DNA of 64,000 nt from Betaproteobacteria bacterium (GCA_016720925.1 JADKJR010000012.1:56768-120767); one strand, 5' to 3'. Positions 1 through 9,338 are shown, numbered from the stretch's first letter. Notes: generated from the letters alone by a model not told the origin. A program made the numbers and translations.

Positions 1-220
1 GCGTGCCGATGCATGCGCCGCGCGTAACGCCCAGTCGGGTAAGTGCATTGGCCAGACGCTTCGCGCGTTGCAATGCTTCACGGTAGCCATAGCGATGCAA
101 CTCAAAATTCGCGCCACCTTCCACCGTGCGAGAGACGATTTCAGTGCCGGCATGGCAGCGCGCGGCATGTTCTAGAAGCGACGAAATCCGCAGCGGGTGC
201 TGCATCATGCTGGATAACAT
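1..220 (-). CDS. Acyl-CoA ligase (AMP-forming), N-terminal part only
   Basis: This is the first 73 codons of a gene that runs off the left edge. The reading starts MLSSMMQHPLRISSLLEH and continues through a segment ending in LANALTRLGV, which is the typical N-terminus of fatty-acyl-CoA ligases of the AMP-binding superfamily (ATP + fatty acid + CoA to acyl-CoA). The start was chosen because a G-rich Shine-Dalgarno stretch (GGGGGAAAT) lies directly upstream; a second Met pair 4-5 codons in is possible. The AMP-binding motifs would lie outside the window, so substrate class cannot be judged. The family call rests on the N-terminal pattern alone. Confidence 0.7.
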   Translation of the reverse strand, partial: MLSSMMQHPLRISSLLEHAARCHAGTEIVSRTVEGGANFELHRYGYREALQRAKRLANALTRLGVTRGACIGT

Positions 221-289
221 ATTTCCCCCCGTCCAAGTCTTTCAACGTATTGTGGCACAGGTGCACGCTCGAATTTGGCTGGAGTATGC

Positions 290-694
290 ATGCATAAAAT
301 TCTGCAATGTAGTGTATTGATCGCAATCGAAATTGCGCTTTCATTGAACAGCGGTGCTTTGCGCGCGGGCGATATCGCGATTTCCGTGATACCACCGGTG
401 TACGCCGGCAGGAATCTGTCGTTTGACCCGATTGTCCTCCCGCCACTTGAGCCGTCAGTTGCGCGTGCCACTTCGAAGTCTTACCAGTCATTGTTGCTGA
501 ACTGCAACAAGGTTGATCAAGCTCGCCAGAGCTTGAGTGAGGCCCAGCAAAACGGCGCGCGACAAATTCCCGTGGCTTCTGGCTTTGGCTCCTTGTCCGT
601 CAACCCACCTTCACAGGATGCGCTTTATCATATCGCCCGTAACCAGGAACGATTCAACACGCTTTCACAGCGCTTCCAGTGTCTGGCGCGGTAG
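290..694 (+). CDS. Small secreted protein of unknown function
   Basis: A 134-residue protein that I do not recognise. It opens with a short basic start and a hydrophobic stretch (about residues 4-27), followed by an Ala-Gly site that fits Sec signal-peptide cleavage, so export to the periplasm is likely. The mature part is polar, Gln/Ser-rich and has two Cys residues (NCNK and FQCLAR) that could form a disulfide. The ATG was preferred over an in-frame TTG five codons upstream because GGAG sits six bases before it. It is transcribed away from the acyl-CoA ligase gene and converges on the hydrolase. Confidence 0.5.
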   Translation: MHKILQCSVLIAIEIALSLNSGALRAGDIAISVIPPVYAGRNLSFDPIVLPPLEPSVARATSKSYQSLLLNCNKVDQARQSLSEAQQNGARQIPVASGFGSLSVNPPSQDALYHIARNQERFNTLSQRFQCLAR

Positions 695-751
695 CCTGTT
701 TCGTATATTGCGTTACCAGTGCGCCGCGCGCAACGGTCCGTCAGATGGGGC

Positions 752-1729
752 TCAGAATATTGCTGCCACGCCGGGCTGCGCGGCAAATGCGAGTGACCAC
801 TGATCCAAGGCCGGTGGCAATGAGAATTGCACCTCATCACGAAGGAAATCGACGGTCGCATTGATGACGCCAGAATCGCGCAGCACCTTGCGGTGACCAA
901 GTCCAAAAGTGCGTTTGAAGCGGGCATCGGGCCATGCGCGGGCGACGGCGAGTCCGCTTTCGATACGAACATCGCGATCGTGCTGGTCGTGAATAATCAG
1001 CGCCTTTGCCTTTATCGACGCGGCGGCACGAGGCATTTCAAACTCAGACCATGCCATGCCGATTTTCTGCTCAAGACGCCATTGCATGGCCGCGCGAATA
1101 CGTTCGGATAGTCCCAGCGTTCGCGCAAAGAATCGCGAATAGCGAATGAGAGAAGCCGGCGGCGCGATCTGCACCACGCGGATATTTTGCAAATGTGTGA
1201 GGTCATGCCTGAGTGCGATGCCGATTCCGGCGCAGCCGAGCGAGTGCCCGACGAATCCGGCGATGGTCACGCCCTGTTTTTCGAGATACGTGACTGCTGC
1301 CACAACACCCTTGGCGAAATAGGTGATGGGCGCTTCCCTGCCGTCAGAATAGCCATGGCTGACATGATCAAACAGCAACACTTGATATCCGGCACTTGTC
1401 AATGCGGGCACGAATTCGCGGAACTGGGCGCCGCGCCCACCCGAGCCATGGCTGGCGACAATTGCCGGATGCGCCGCGTCGCCATAACGCCATGCCGCAA
1501 GCTTGCCTATTGGTGTGGCTATGCTGGCGCGAATGCCATGCGTCAGCGTCTGCAATTCGGGTGGGGTGTGCCGAATGCGTGGCGGCGTGATGAACCATTG
1601 TGTTGCTCTTCGTGCGGTCCAGGCGGGCGCAATGACCGCAGCCAGTGACATGCCAGCACGGGTAAAAAATTGCGATAAATTAAGACGAACGATCGTGCTA
1701 TTAAATGGTATTGAAAGTGCATGAGCCAT
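752..1729 (-). CDS. Alpha/beta hydrolase
   Basis: A 325-residue protein with the alpha/beta hydrolase fold. An oxyanion-type HGSGG motif lies at residues 94-98, the nucleophile elbow GHSLG puts the catalytic Ser at 163, and the acid and base are probably Asp248 or Asp251 and His279 (GLGHR). Substrate is unknown; the family includes esterases and lipases. A hydrophobic, partly basic N-terminus could be a membrane anchor. The start is set by a strong AGGAG ribosome site six bases upstream. The gene lies 17 bp downstream of the TetR gene and in the same direction, so the pair is probably one unit and the hydrolase is the likely target of that repressor. Confidence 0.8.
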   Translation of the reverse strand: MAHALSIPFNSTIVRLNLSQFFTRAGMSLAAVIAPAWTARRATQWFITPPRIRHTPPELQTLTHGIRASIATPIGKLAAWRYGDAAHPAIVASHGSGGRGAQFREFVPALTSAGYQVLLFDHVSHGYSDGREAPITYFAKGVVAAVTYLEKQGVTIAGFVGHSLGCAGIGIALRHDLTHLQNIRVVQIAPPASLIRYSRFFARTLGLSERIRAAMQWRLEQKIGMAWSEFEMPRAAASIKAKALIIHDQHDRDVRIESGLAVARAWPDARFKRTFGLGHRKVLRDSGVINATVDFLRDEVQFSLPPALDQWSLAFAAQPGVAAIF

Positions 1730-1746
1730 GTTGAACTCCTTGATCT

Positions 1747-2430
1747 TTACTGGCGGGTGGAAGAGGCTGCGTTGGGTTGGCTGCCGGGCGCTTGGAGAGG
1801 TGTTAGCTTTGTTGACACCAGCGCTGATGCAAATAGGCGATCGAATGCTTTTTTGGCGCGCGCATTTGCTTGATCGTCGCGGAACAGATTGCGTGAGCGG
1901 TAACAGGAAGCGATGACGCCAAAAAACTCGAAGGCCATTTGTTCAGGATCGGTATCGGCGGCAAATTCACCGGTGTCGATCGTCATCTGAATGGACTTCA
2001 CGAGGCTCTCTTGCATGTGTTGCATGTGTTGCACCAGGGCGTCGCGTACGGCGCCCGGCTTGTCGTCGAATTCGGTAATGGCGGTCATCATTGGGCAGCC
2101 GGCCAGATCGCAACGCGCCGTCCAGGTTAGCCAGTTATCACACATTGCGGTCAGCCGTTGCAGGCCGCGCGGTGCACTCAACGCGGGCAGTGTTGTCACT
2201 TCGTTGAAGCGTCGAATGGCTTCATCGAGCGTGGCAATCTGCAGTTCTTCCTTCGATCCGAAATGCGCGAATAGTCCGCTCTTCGACATGCCGGTTTTTT
2301 CGGCCAACGAGCCGATTGTGATGGCTTCAAAGCCCTCGGCGCTCGCATGCTTGAGCGCCGCTTTCAGGATCGCAGTTCGGGTTTCCTCACCCTTTGAAGG
2401 GCGGACCGGGAAATTTGTTGCGGAATTCAT
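1747..2430 (-). CDS. TetR/AcrR family transcriptional repressor
   Basis: A 227-residue one-domain regulator. The N-terminal TetR DNA-binding region covers about residues 17-63, with the helix-turn-helix around EAITIGSLAEKTGMSKSGLF and the usual family ending AHFGSKEEL. The rest is the helical ligand-binding and dimer domain, which contains the motif WLTWTARCDLAGCP, seen in TetR regulators next to hydrolase genes. The ATG at 2430 is preferred to a TTG two codons upstream because the promoter places the transcript start at about this ATG. A palindromic operator in that promoter suggests autorepression. The inducer is unknown. Confidence 0.85.
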   Translation of the reverse strand: MNSATNFPVRPSKGEETRTAILKAALKHASAEGFEAITIGSLAEKTGMSKSGLFAHFGSKEELQIATLDEAIRRFNEVTTLPALSAPRGLQRLTAMCDNWLTWTARCDLAGCPMMTAITEFDDKPGAVRDALVQHMQHMQESLVKSIQMTIDTGEFAADTDPEQMAFEFFGVIASCYRSRNLFRDDQANARAKKAFDRLFASALVSTKLTPLQAPGSQPNAASSTRQ

Positions 2431-2436
2431 ACCCAA

Positions 2437-2466
2437 ATAATAGAACGATCGTTCGTTTTATGTCAA
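2437..2466 (-). promoter_or_regulatory. TetR gene promoter with operator in the spacer
   Basis: On the minus strand a perfect -35 box TTGACA is followed by an 18-bp spacer and a -10 box TATTAT. The spacer holds the 12-bp perfect palindrome GAACGATCGTTC, a typical TetR-dimer site, so a bound repressor would block polymerase directly. Only six bases separate the -10 box from the ATG, so transcription should start at about the A of the start codon and the mRNA would be leaderless. Confidence 0.7.
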
Positions 2467-2495
2467 CGACTTCATGAGAGTTTCACCGCAGGCAG

Positions 2496-2560
2496 AAACC
2501 CTAGCAAGGACGAGCTTTGCAGGCTATTTTCTGCTGGTAAGCCGCGCCAGTGCTAGAGTT
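2496..2560. repeat. Dispersed palindromic repeat, copy 1
   Basis: A 65-bp imperfect inverted repeat. The left arm begins AAACCCTAGCAAGGACGAGC and the right arm ends GCGCCAGTGCTAGAGTT; the arms pair with a few mismatches around a loop near CTATTTTC. It lies upstream of the TetR promoter and beyond the 3' end of the GGDEF-EAL gene. One of eight copies in the window. Confidence 0.75.
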
Positions 2561-2594
2561 CGTCGATCCACGGACAATCGAATGCGGCGATGAC

Positions 2595-3920
2595 CTAACG
2601 CCGCTGCTTCAGCCATTCGAGCAACTTCAGCGAAGAAAGGGCCGGACTCATGAGGTAACCTTGGGCAACATCGCAACCCATTTTCTTCAGATCTTTGAAT
2701 GTCGCCTCGTCCTCGACTCCCTCGGCGACGACCGAGAGCTCGAAGTTATGCGCGAGATCGATCACGGAGCGCACGATTTGCTGATCGCCTTTGGATTCGC
2801 GCATGTGCTGTACGAACGATTTATCAATCTTGATTTCGTCGAGCGGGAACTTCTTCACGTACGAAAGTGAAGAATAGCCGGTCCCGAAATCGTCCACCGA
2901 CAAGCGCACGCCCAATTGCTTGAGACGTTTCATTACGGCGAGTGATTGTTCGGCATCGTCAATGGTCGCGCTTTCCGTGATTTCAAGCGTAACTTTTGAC
3001 GGGTCCGATCCCCACGTACCAATGGTCTGCGAGATGATGTCCGGCAGGTCGGAGTCGATCAACGTGACCGTCGATAGATTGATGGCGACCCCAAGATCCA
3101 CCCCGAGATGTTTCCATTCCGACTGGTGACGCAATACCGTGCCCAACACCCAGGTGGTGAGGCCGCCGATCATGCGATTGGCTTCGGCAACACGGATGAT
3201 GGTAGGGGGCGAAATTGGCCCACGATCGGGCAATGTCCAGCGCAGCAAGCCTTCAACCGAATGGCAAACACCGGTTTTGATGTTGACCTTCGGTTGATAG
3301 TGCACTTCCAACTGATTGGTTCGAATAGCCTCGCGTAACGGCTCTTCAAGGCCGAGGTAGGCATCGGTATCACGCCGGTCCTCGCGCTGAAACACATGCT
3401 GCGCGACATCGCGGGTGCGGGCGATGCGTTTGGCAATATCAGCGTGCACGACCAGCTCTTCCGCATCCTCGGCGTGGTCGGGAAAATACGCAATGCCAAC
3501 GACCGGCCTGACGCTGGTTGGCAAGCCATCGAAATCAAACGGTGACTCGAGCACCTGCTGCAATTTTCCTGCCGCCAGCCAGGCTTGCGCGCCGGTTTTG
3601 ATGTTGGGCAGGATCACGCACAATTTTTCGTCCGACAGTTGAACGAATCGATCCGCCGGTCGAAGCGCATCGGGCAGGCGCTTCAACGCCTGCCGCATGA
3701 TTTCACTCGTCGGCACACCAAACAGCGCGTCGAGCCGGTCACCACGGGCGAGCGACACGATCAGCACGGCAACCGTGCGCTGCGAAATGCGCGCGTGGTC
3801 AATGGCGTTGGCAAGGGTGGATCGCAAACTGCCTCGGGGTAGTTCCCGGTTGATTGCGTCGCGGGTGACCGGTATTGATGTAGAAGATCGAGATGATGGC
3901 GGGAAGCCTTGCGAAGTCAT
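2595..3920 (-). CDS. Degenerate GGDEF plus EAL domain protein (c-di-GMP phosphodiesterase)
   Basis: A 441-residue cytoplasmic protein. Residues about 30-180 resemble a GGDEF domain, but the signature is replaced by LSDEKL (residues 95-100), so cyclase activity is unlikely. Residues about 190-440 form an EAL domain. The signature reads EGL (E223), and the usual catalytic set is visible: N281, E313, D343-D344, K364, E400 and Q420. This set supports hydrolysis of c-di-GMP to pGpG. The gene starts five bases after the HD-GYP gene ends, so the two are almost surely cotranscribed. No sensory or membrane domain is present, so a partner may provide the signal. Confidence 0.88.
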   Translation of the reverse strand: MTSQGFPPSSRSSTSIPVTRDAINRELPRGSLRSTLANAIDHARISQRTVAVLIVSLARGDRLDALFGVPTSEIMRQALKRLPDALRPADRFVQLSDEKLCVILPNIKTGAQAWLAAGKLQQVLESPFDFDGLPTSVRPVVGIAYFPDHAEDAEELVVHADIAKRIARTRDVAQHVFQREDRRDTDAYLGLEEPLREAIRTNQLEVHYQPKVNIKTGVCHSVEGLLRWTLPDRGPISPPTIIRVAEANRMIGGLTTWVLGTVLRHQSEWKHLGVDLGVAINLSTVTLIDSDLPDIISQTIGTWGSDPSKVTLEITESATIDDAEQSLAVMKRLKQLGVRLSVDDFGTGYSSLSYVKKFPLDEIKIDKSFVQHMRESKGDQQIVRSVIDLAHNFELSVVAEGVEDEATFKDLKKMGCDVAQGYLMSPALSSLKLLEWLKQRR

Positions 3921-3925
3921 GGCAT

Positions 3926-5543
3926 TCAGGCCAGATAGAATTCGCTGGGGTCGAGCCCGTATGAATTGCTCGGCAGCCCTCTGCGGATGTATGCAGGATT
4001 CTCGGAAACATCGTAGAGCAGATCGCGCATGCCGGGATGCTTGCAGTGCGTCTTGTCGGCCTCGGCAACCACCAGTACTTTCGGACGCAGCCGCTTCAGT
4101 TTGCTGTGCGTCACGACAACCGCGACTTCACCGGTGGAAAGTTCCACCAGGCTGCCCACGGGGAACACGCCGATCGACTGGATGAACTGCTCGACCATGT
4201 CCGCATGGAACTGCGTGCCGCTCCAGTTGGAGAGCATTTGCAGGGCCTCGTGGGGCGAAATGGCTTCGGAATAGGGGCGGTGTTTGGTGACCGCCGCGTA
4301 GGTATCGGCAATGGCGCTCATGCGGCCAAAAATGCTGATCGCGTCACCCGGCAAGTTCTTCGGATAACCCGTGCCGTTCATGCGTTCGTGATGTTGCGCG
4401 ATCCCTTCCAGCACGTCGGGATGGAGATTGGGGGTCTGACTGAGGATCTCGAGACCCAGGTCAACGTGGTCCTTGATCAACTCGAACTCATCTGAACTGA
4501 GTCGCGCATCTTTGTCGAGGATCTCCTTCGGCAGTTTGATTTTGCCAATATCCAGCAGCAATCCCAACATTCCCAAATGTGAAAGCTGATCCTTTGGATA
4601 ACCCAAGTGCCGCCCGAAGGCAACCAGGTTGACCGCCACCGACAGGCCGTGGTCATAGACCGTCAAATCCTTTTCGCGCATACGCGCCACCCACATCAAC
4701 GCATCGGGGTTGCGCACCATGCTTTCGACCATGTCGTTGACGACCTCTTCGACCGTCTCGATTTGCAGACCGCCGCCGGCACGAATGTCCTCGACCACCC
4801 GCTGCAATAGCTGTGTGCTACGTTCAAATGCGACGGTCGCGCGGCCAATCTCTTCCTCGACCGGCTGCGAGTCCTCATAAATGGTAAGTTGTACCGATTC
4901 CGGGATGAATGCGGCACGCACGTGAACCGGCTGTTCAGGGACGAATTCCGGCACGTCATCGTCGGCCATCTCGTCCGGGTTTTTCGAAAACAATCCGGAC
5001 ACACCCTCACGCAGTTTCCCCCATAGGCCGCGCACGCTCGGGCCAGGTTCGGCACTCTCACCCCCGGCGCCGCGCCGTGACGGGGCGGCAGGCTCCAACT
5101 GGTGCCGGAACGAGGAATTGCCTGCATTGTTGCGGCTATCCTTGATCGGCATGGCGAATTCCCGGGAACTGGCCTGGCCAGCATCGGGTTTGAGCGGTTT
5201 TGCCGGCAGTGGCGCGCCCGCGGGCGGGCGCCCCGGCAACCGTTGACTTTCCGGAAGTCACGGTTGTTACGGGCGTTGTTGTTCGATTGACAGATACGCG
5301 CGGATCGGAGCCGAGGTCGCGGCGCGGAATCGGCACTTTCTTGACAGGGGCGCTATATTCAGGACCCACTGAGCGTTGCGGATCAATCAATACCCACTTG
5401 CAAAGATCGCGCAATTGCCGAATCTGTCCTTCGTCTTCAATCAGGAATCCCTGCAAGAGGAATGGCGTGTCGATCCACGGGCGGTCCAGATCGGCAATGA
5501 ACATGCCGAGCTTGATATCTGGTGCATTCACCTTTTGAGTCAT
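3926..5543 (-). CDS. HD-GYP domain protein with DUF3391 N-terminus, frameshifted
   Basis: The gene reads in two frames. The first (start MTQKVNAPDIKLGMF) is a DUF3391 domain of about 60 residues, normal for HD-GYP proteins. The second carries a Pro/Ala-rich linker and the HD-GYP domain, with HHERMNGTGYP intact. One extra base within the GC-rich stretch at about 5212-5236 separates the frames, inside the low-complexity linker. Restored, the protein would have about 538 residues. The HD motif reads LLLDIGK instead of LLHDIGK, so a metal-binding His is lost and phosphodiesterase activity is doubtful. The frame change may be a sequencing error. It lies just upstream of the EAL gene in the same direction. 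Confidence 0.82.
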
Positions 5544-5801
5544 GGGTGCGCTGGCTACAATAACAATGAGTTGGTAAACAGTGGGAAAACAGTTGGAAAA
5601 CGGTAACAAGACTGCGGTGCAACAGTTTACGTCGATACATGTGCCGGCGGGACCATCCAGGCGAAAGTTTATTTGGATTGAACGGATCCGGCAAAGTTGC
5701 GAAAAAGTGATCAGATTTTCTTGCGGTTTGGCAATTGCAAGGAATCCGATTATCCTCGCGCATCCGTTATTTGCAAAATTGCCTCGAAAGTACTTTTCAC
5801 A

Positions 5802-6914
5802 GTGAATTTTATACTGCTTGCGACCAGTGGCGGCGCCCGTCGCGGAAGACTCACGCTCGCCCACGGCGTCGTCGAAACGCCGGTCTTCATGCCGGTTGGC
5901 ACCTATGGTTCGGTAAAGGGCATGAGCCCAGCCGAATTGACGGAAATCGGTGCGCAAATCGTGCTGGGTAATACCTTTCATTTGTGGCTGCGCCCGGGAA
6001 CGGATGTCATCAGCAAGTATCAAGGGCTGCACAAGTTCATGGCCTGGAACAAGCCGATCCTGACTGATTCCGGCGGATTTCAGGTTTGGAGCCTGGGAGA
6101 GTTGCGAAAGATTTCCGAGCAGGGTGTTGCGTTTCAGTCACCGGTGAATGGGGACAAGTGCTTCCTGTCGCCGGAAGTATCGATGCAGATTCAACGAGCG
6201 CTGAACTCGGACATTGTCATGATCTTCGATGAATGCACCGCCCACCCGGCCACGCCGGAGGAGGCGGCGGCGTCGATGCGATTGTCGCTGCGATGGGCGC
6301 AACGCTGCAAGGACGAATTTGTGCGCCTCGAAAATCCAAACGCGTTGTTCGGCATTGTGCAAGGCGGTATGTACGAGACCTTGCGCGATGAATCGCTCGC
6401 GGAATTGCGGGACGTCGGTTTTGACGGATATGCCATCGGTGGCTTGTCGGTGGGGGAACCGAAGGAAGATATGCGCCGCGTGCTGGCACATACGGCGCCG
6501 CAGTTGCCGGTCGACAAGCCTCGCTACCTGATGGGCGTCGGCACGCCGGAGGATCTGGTGGAATCGGTTGCCGAAGGCGTGGACATGTTTGATTGCGTCA
6601 TGCCGACCCGCAACGCCCGAAATGGCTGGTTGTTTACCCGGTTGGGCGACATCAAGATACGCAACGCCCGTTACAAGGACGATACTCGTCCGCTTGACGA
6701 GGCCTGCAATTGCTACACGTGCCGGAATTTCAGCCGCGGGTATCTGCATCACCTGCAGCGCATCAATGAAATGCTTGGTGCGCGACTGAATACCATTCAT
6801 AACCTGCATTACTATCAGGAATTGATGCGGGAAATGCGCGATGCCATCGAGAGTGATTGCTTCGCGGAATTCGCCAAGCGCTTTCATGCCGACAGGCAGA
6901 GTGGCCCCGCATGA
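5802..6914 (+). CDS. tgt: Queuine tRNA-ribosyltransferase
   Basis: TGT swaps guanine 34 of tRNA Asp, Asn, His and Tyr for preQ1, a step of queuosine synthesis. The 370-residue product has catalytic Asp89 in TDSGGFQ, nucleophile Asp264 in MFDCVMPTR, and zinc ligands Cys302, Cys304, Cys307 and His333, at the same numbers as in E. coli. The GTG start was chosen because the protein then begins (M)NFILLATSGGARRGRL, matching the family; an upstream ATG in frame would add 35 residues of non-homologous sequence. It is followed by yajC-secD-secF, the classic order. Confidence 0.97.
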   Translation: MNFILLATSGGARRGRLTLAHGVVETPVFMPVGTYGSVKGMSPAELTEIGAQIVLGNTFHLWLRPGTDVISKYQGLHKFMAWNKPILTDSGGFQVWSLGELRKISEQGVAFQSPVNGDKCFLSPEVSMQIQRALNSDIVMIFDECTAHPATPEEAAASMRLSLRWAQRCKDEFVRLENPNALFGIVQGGMYETLRDESLAELRDVGFDGYAIGGLSVGEPKEDMRRVLAHTAPQLPVDKPRYLMGVGTPEDLVESVAEGVDMFDCVMPTRNARNGWLFTRLGDIKIRNARYKDDTRPLDEACNCYTCRNFSRGYLHHLQRINEMLGARLNTIHNLHYYQELMREMRDAIESDCFAEFAKRFHADRQSGPA

Positions 6915-6916
6915 AC

Positions 6917-6925
6917 TGATATAAT
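6917..6925 (+). promoter_or_regulatory. Extended -10 promoter for yajC-secDF
   Basis: The nine bases TGATATAAT form an extended -10 element with a consensus TATAAT box immediately after the tgt stop codon. No good -35 box is seen at 17 bp, as is common with extended -10 promoters. It would give yajC a leader of about 110 bases. Read-through from tgt is also possible. Confidence 0.5.
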
Positions 6926-7041
6926 TTCAAGTTAACTTTTTGAGTTGGCGGCACAGTGACCGTTTTCAAGGATCTTGAAAGCGTATTCAATCGTCTCCAG
7001 CTTGATTTATCTCGAATTATTCCTGTTTTCGGAGACCTTTC

Positions 7042-7368
7042 ATGATCAGTAACGCCTACGCTCAAGCTGCATCACCCGCCACGCAGGGTGATCCGCTACC
7101 GAGCATTTTTATCATCATCGGCATGTTTGTGCTGATGTATTTCCTGATGATTCGCCCGCAGCAAAAGAAGGCCAAGGAACACAAGCTCATGGTTGATGGA
7201 CTTCAGAAGGGCGACGAAGTGATTGCAATGGGCATCATCGGCAAGATCACCAAAATCAGCGATGGCTACATTGGCCTGGAAGTATCGGCCAACAATGTGC
7301 TGAACATTCAGAAGCAGGCAGTGACGACGTTGCTGCCAAAAGGAACATATAACGACATCACAAAGTGA
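7042..7368 (+). CDS. yajC: Sec translocon accessory protein YajC
   Basis: A 108-residue inner-membrane protein with one hydrophobic segment at about residues 20-38 (SIFIIIGMFVLMYFLM) followed by the family mark IRPQQKK and a small cytoplasmic domain (GDEVIAMGIIGKI). YajC associates with SecD, SecF and YidC at the SecYEG channel. It sits 101 bp before secD. The residues before the membrane segment resemble a signal peptide (AYAQA), which is common in betaproteobacterial YajC. Confidence 0.95.
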   Translation: MISNAYAQAASPATQGDPLPSIFIIIGMFVLMYFLMIRPQQKKAKEHKLMVDGLQKGDEVIAMGIIGKITKISDGYIGLEVSANNVLNIQKQAVTTLLPKGTYNDITK

Positions 7369-7469
7369 CGCGATGATCGGCAAAGCCGATAACCGGGTCA
7401 TCCTGAGCTGGCCGCGGCGCAGGATCTCGTCGCCGTGTAGCAACATCCGCAGAAGTTCTTGAGGTTCAA

Positions 7470-9338
7470 ATGAACAAATATCCTGTCTGGAAGTACATCG
7501 TTATCTCGGTCGCCCTGGTGGTTGCCTTTCTCTACGCATTGCCGAACTTCTACGCTACGGTACCAGCGGTTCAGGTCGCCGGGCTTCGAGCGGTAAAAGC
7601 TGACGCCACCACCTTGAAGGCGGTCGAGGCGGCACTAAAAGAGTCGAATATCGAGGCGACCAGTTTGCAACTCGACGGCGAGGTACTGAAAGTCAAGTTC
7701 AAGGACTCAGGCACGCAGTTGCAGGCACGCGAAGCCATCCAGAAAAAAGTCGGCTCGAGCTATGTGGTCGCACTCAATCTCATGTCCAATTCGCCCGTGT
7801 GGCTTTCCGCCATCAACGCGCTGCCGATGTACCTGGGGCTTGATTTGCAGGGTGGTGTCCATTTCCTTATGCAGGTAGATATGAAGGCGGCGGTCGACAA
7901 GGCGGTTGACCGTTACACCGGCGATATCAGGACCCTGCTTCGCGACAAGAAAGTGTTCTACGGCGGCATCGCCCGTGAAGGCGAGCGGGTGGTGGTTCGC
8001 TTCAAGGAAAAGGCAGAATTATTGCGTGGCCAAAAGGAAATCAATACGCAGTTACCAGAATTGCAACTTCGCGAAACCGAGGTTGGTGGCGAATTTGTGC
8101 TGACGGCACTGATGAAGCCGGAAACGCTGAAAGCGCTGCAGGACACCGCACTACAGCAAAATATTACGGCCTTGCGCAAACGGGTCAATGAACTTGGCGT
8201 CTCGGAACCAATTGTTCAGCAGCAGGGCGCGGATCGCATACTCGTCCAGCTGGCGGGAGTACAGGACCCGGGGCGCGCGAAAGATGTTATCGGACGTACC
8301 GCAACACTGGAATTGCGGCTTGTCGCCGAAGATCAGATGAGCGGCGGCACGTTTGAACGTTTCCGCACCGAGCCGGCACCGTTCAACACCGAAAAAATGA
8401 TTGGCGCGCAGGGCGAAATTGTTCTGGTGAAGAAGCAGCTCGTCATCACCGGCGACAAGGTAACCGACGCGCAGCCCGGCTTCGATCAGCAGACCAGTCG
8501 CCCGGTGGTAAATGTGCGGCTGGATGCTGCCGGCGGGCGCGTCATGCTGCAAACGACCCGCGAAAACGTTGGCAAGCGCATGGCAATGATCTTGATCGAA
8601 AAGGGAAAACCAGAAGTGCTGACATGGCCGGTGATCAATGGTGAATTCGGCCCGCAATTCCAGATTACCGGCGGCTTCACCACGCCGGAAGCCAAGAATC
8701 TGGCGTTGCTGCTGCGCGCGGGTGCGCTGGCCGCGCCGATGGAAATCATCGAGGAGCGTACCATCGGGCCCAGCTTGGGCGCGGACAACATCGAGAAAGG
8801 CAAGAACTCGCTCCTGCTCGGTTTTGCGCTGATTACAGTCTTCATGATCGTGTACTACATGTTGTTCGGCGTCGTGTCGGTAACGGCGCTGGCGTGTAAC
8901 CTGTTCTTTCTGGTTGCATTGTTGTCGATGCTGCAGGCAACACTGACGCTACCAGGTATTGCCGCCATCGCGCTGGCACTCGGCATGGCGATCGATGCAA
9001 ACGTGCTGATCAACGAACGTATCCGCGAGGAGCTTCGCAACGGCATGTCACCGCAAATGGCGATTCAGGCGGGATACGATCGTGCCTTGGATACCATTAT
9101 CGATTCGAACATCACCACCTTGATTGTCGGGTTCGCGCTGCTAATCTGGGGTTCCGGCCCGGTGAGGGGTTTTGCCGTGGTGCACTGTCTTGGCATTCTC
9201 ACATCGATGTTTAGTGCGGTGATGGTTTCGCGCGGGCTGGTGAACCTTATCTACGGGGGCAAAAAGAAAGTGGCAAAACTGTCAATTGGCAATGTGGTCT
9301 GGCATAAAGATGCCGGCCAGTCGCCCGCCAAAGCGTAG
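7470..9338 (+). CDS. secD: Protein translocase subunit SecD
   Basis: SecD, with SecF, uses the proton gradient to pull exported proteins through SecYEG from the periplasmic side. The 622-residue product is of normal length. It has an N-terminal membrane helix, a large periplasmic P1 region, the family motif LGLDLQGGVHFLM, and a C-terminal block of five membrane helices including LALGMAIDANVLINERIREE. GAGG lies six bases before the ATG. secF follows after 41 bp. Confidence 0.97.
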   Translation: MNKYPVWKYIVISVALVVAFLYALPNFYATVPAVQVAGLRAVKADATTLKAVEAALKESNIEATSLQLDGEVLKVKFKDSGTQLQAREAIQKKVGSSYVVALNLMSNSPVWLSAINALPMYLGLDLQGGVHFLMQVDMKAAVDKAVDRYTGDIRTLLRDKKVFYGGIAREGERVVVRFKEKAELLRGQKEINTQLPELQLRETEVGGEFVLTALMKPETLKALQDTALQQNITALRKRVNELGVSEPIVQQQGADRILVQLAGVQDPGRAKDVIGRTATLELRLVAEDQMSGGTFERFRTEPAPFNTEKMIGAQGEIVLVKKQLVITGDKVTDAQPGFDQQTSRPVVNVRLDAAGGRVMLQTTRENVGKRMAMILIEKGKPEVLTWPVINGEFGPQFQITGGFTTPEAKNLALLLRAGALAAPMEIIEERTIGPSLGADNIEKGKNSLLLGFALITVFMIVYYMLFGVVSVTALACNLFFLVALLSMLQATLTLPGIAAIALALGMAIDANVLINERIREELRNGMSPQMAIQAGYDRALDTIIDSNITTLIVGFALLIWGSGPVRGFAVVHCLGILTSMFSAVMVSRGLVNLIYGGKKKVAKLSIGNVVWHKDAGQSPAKA

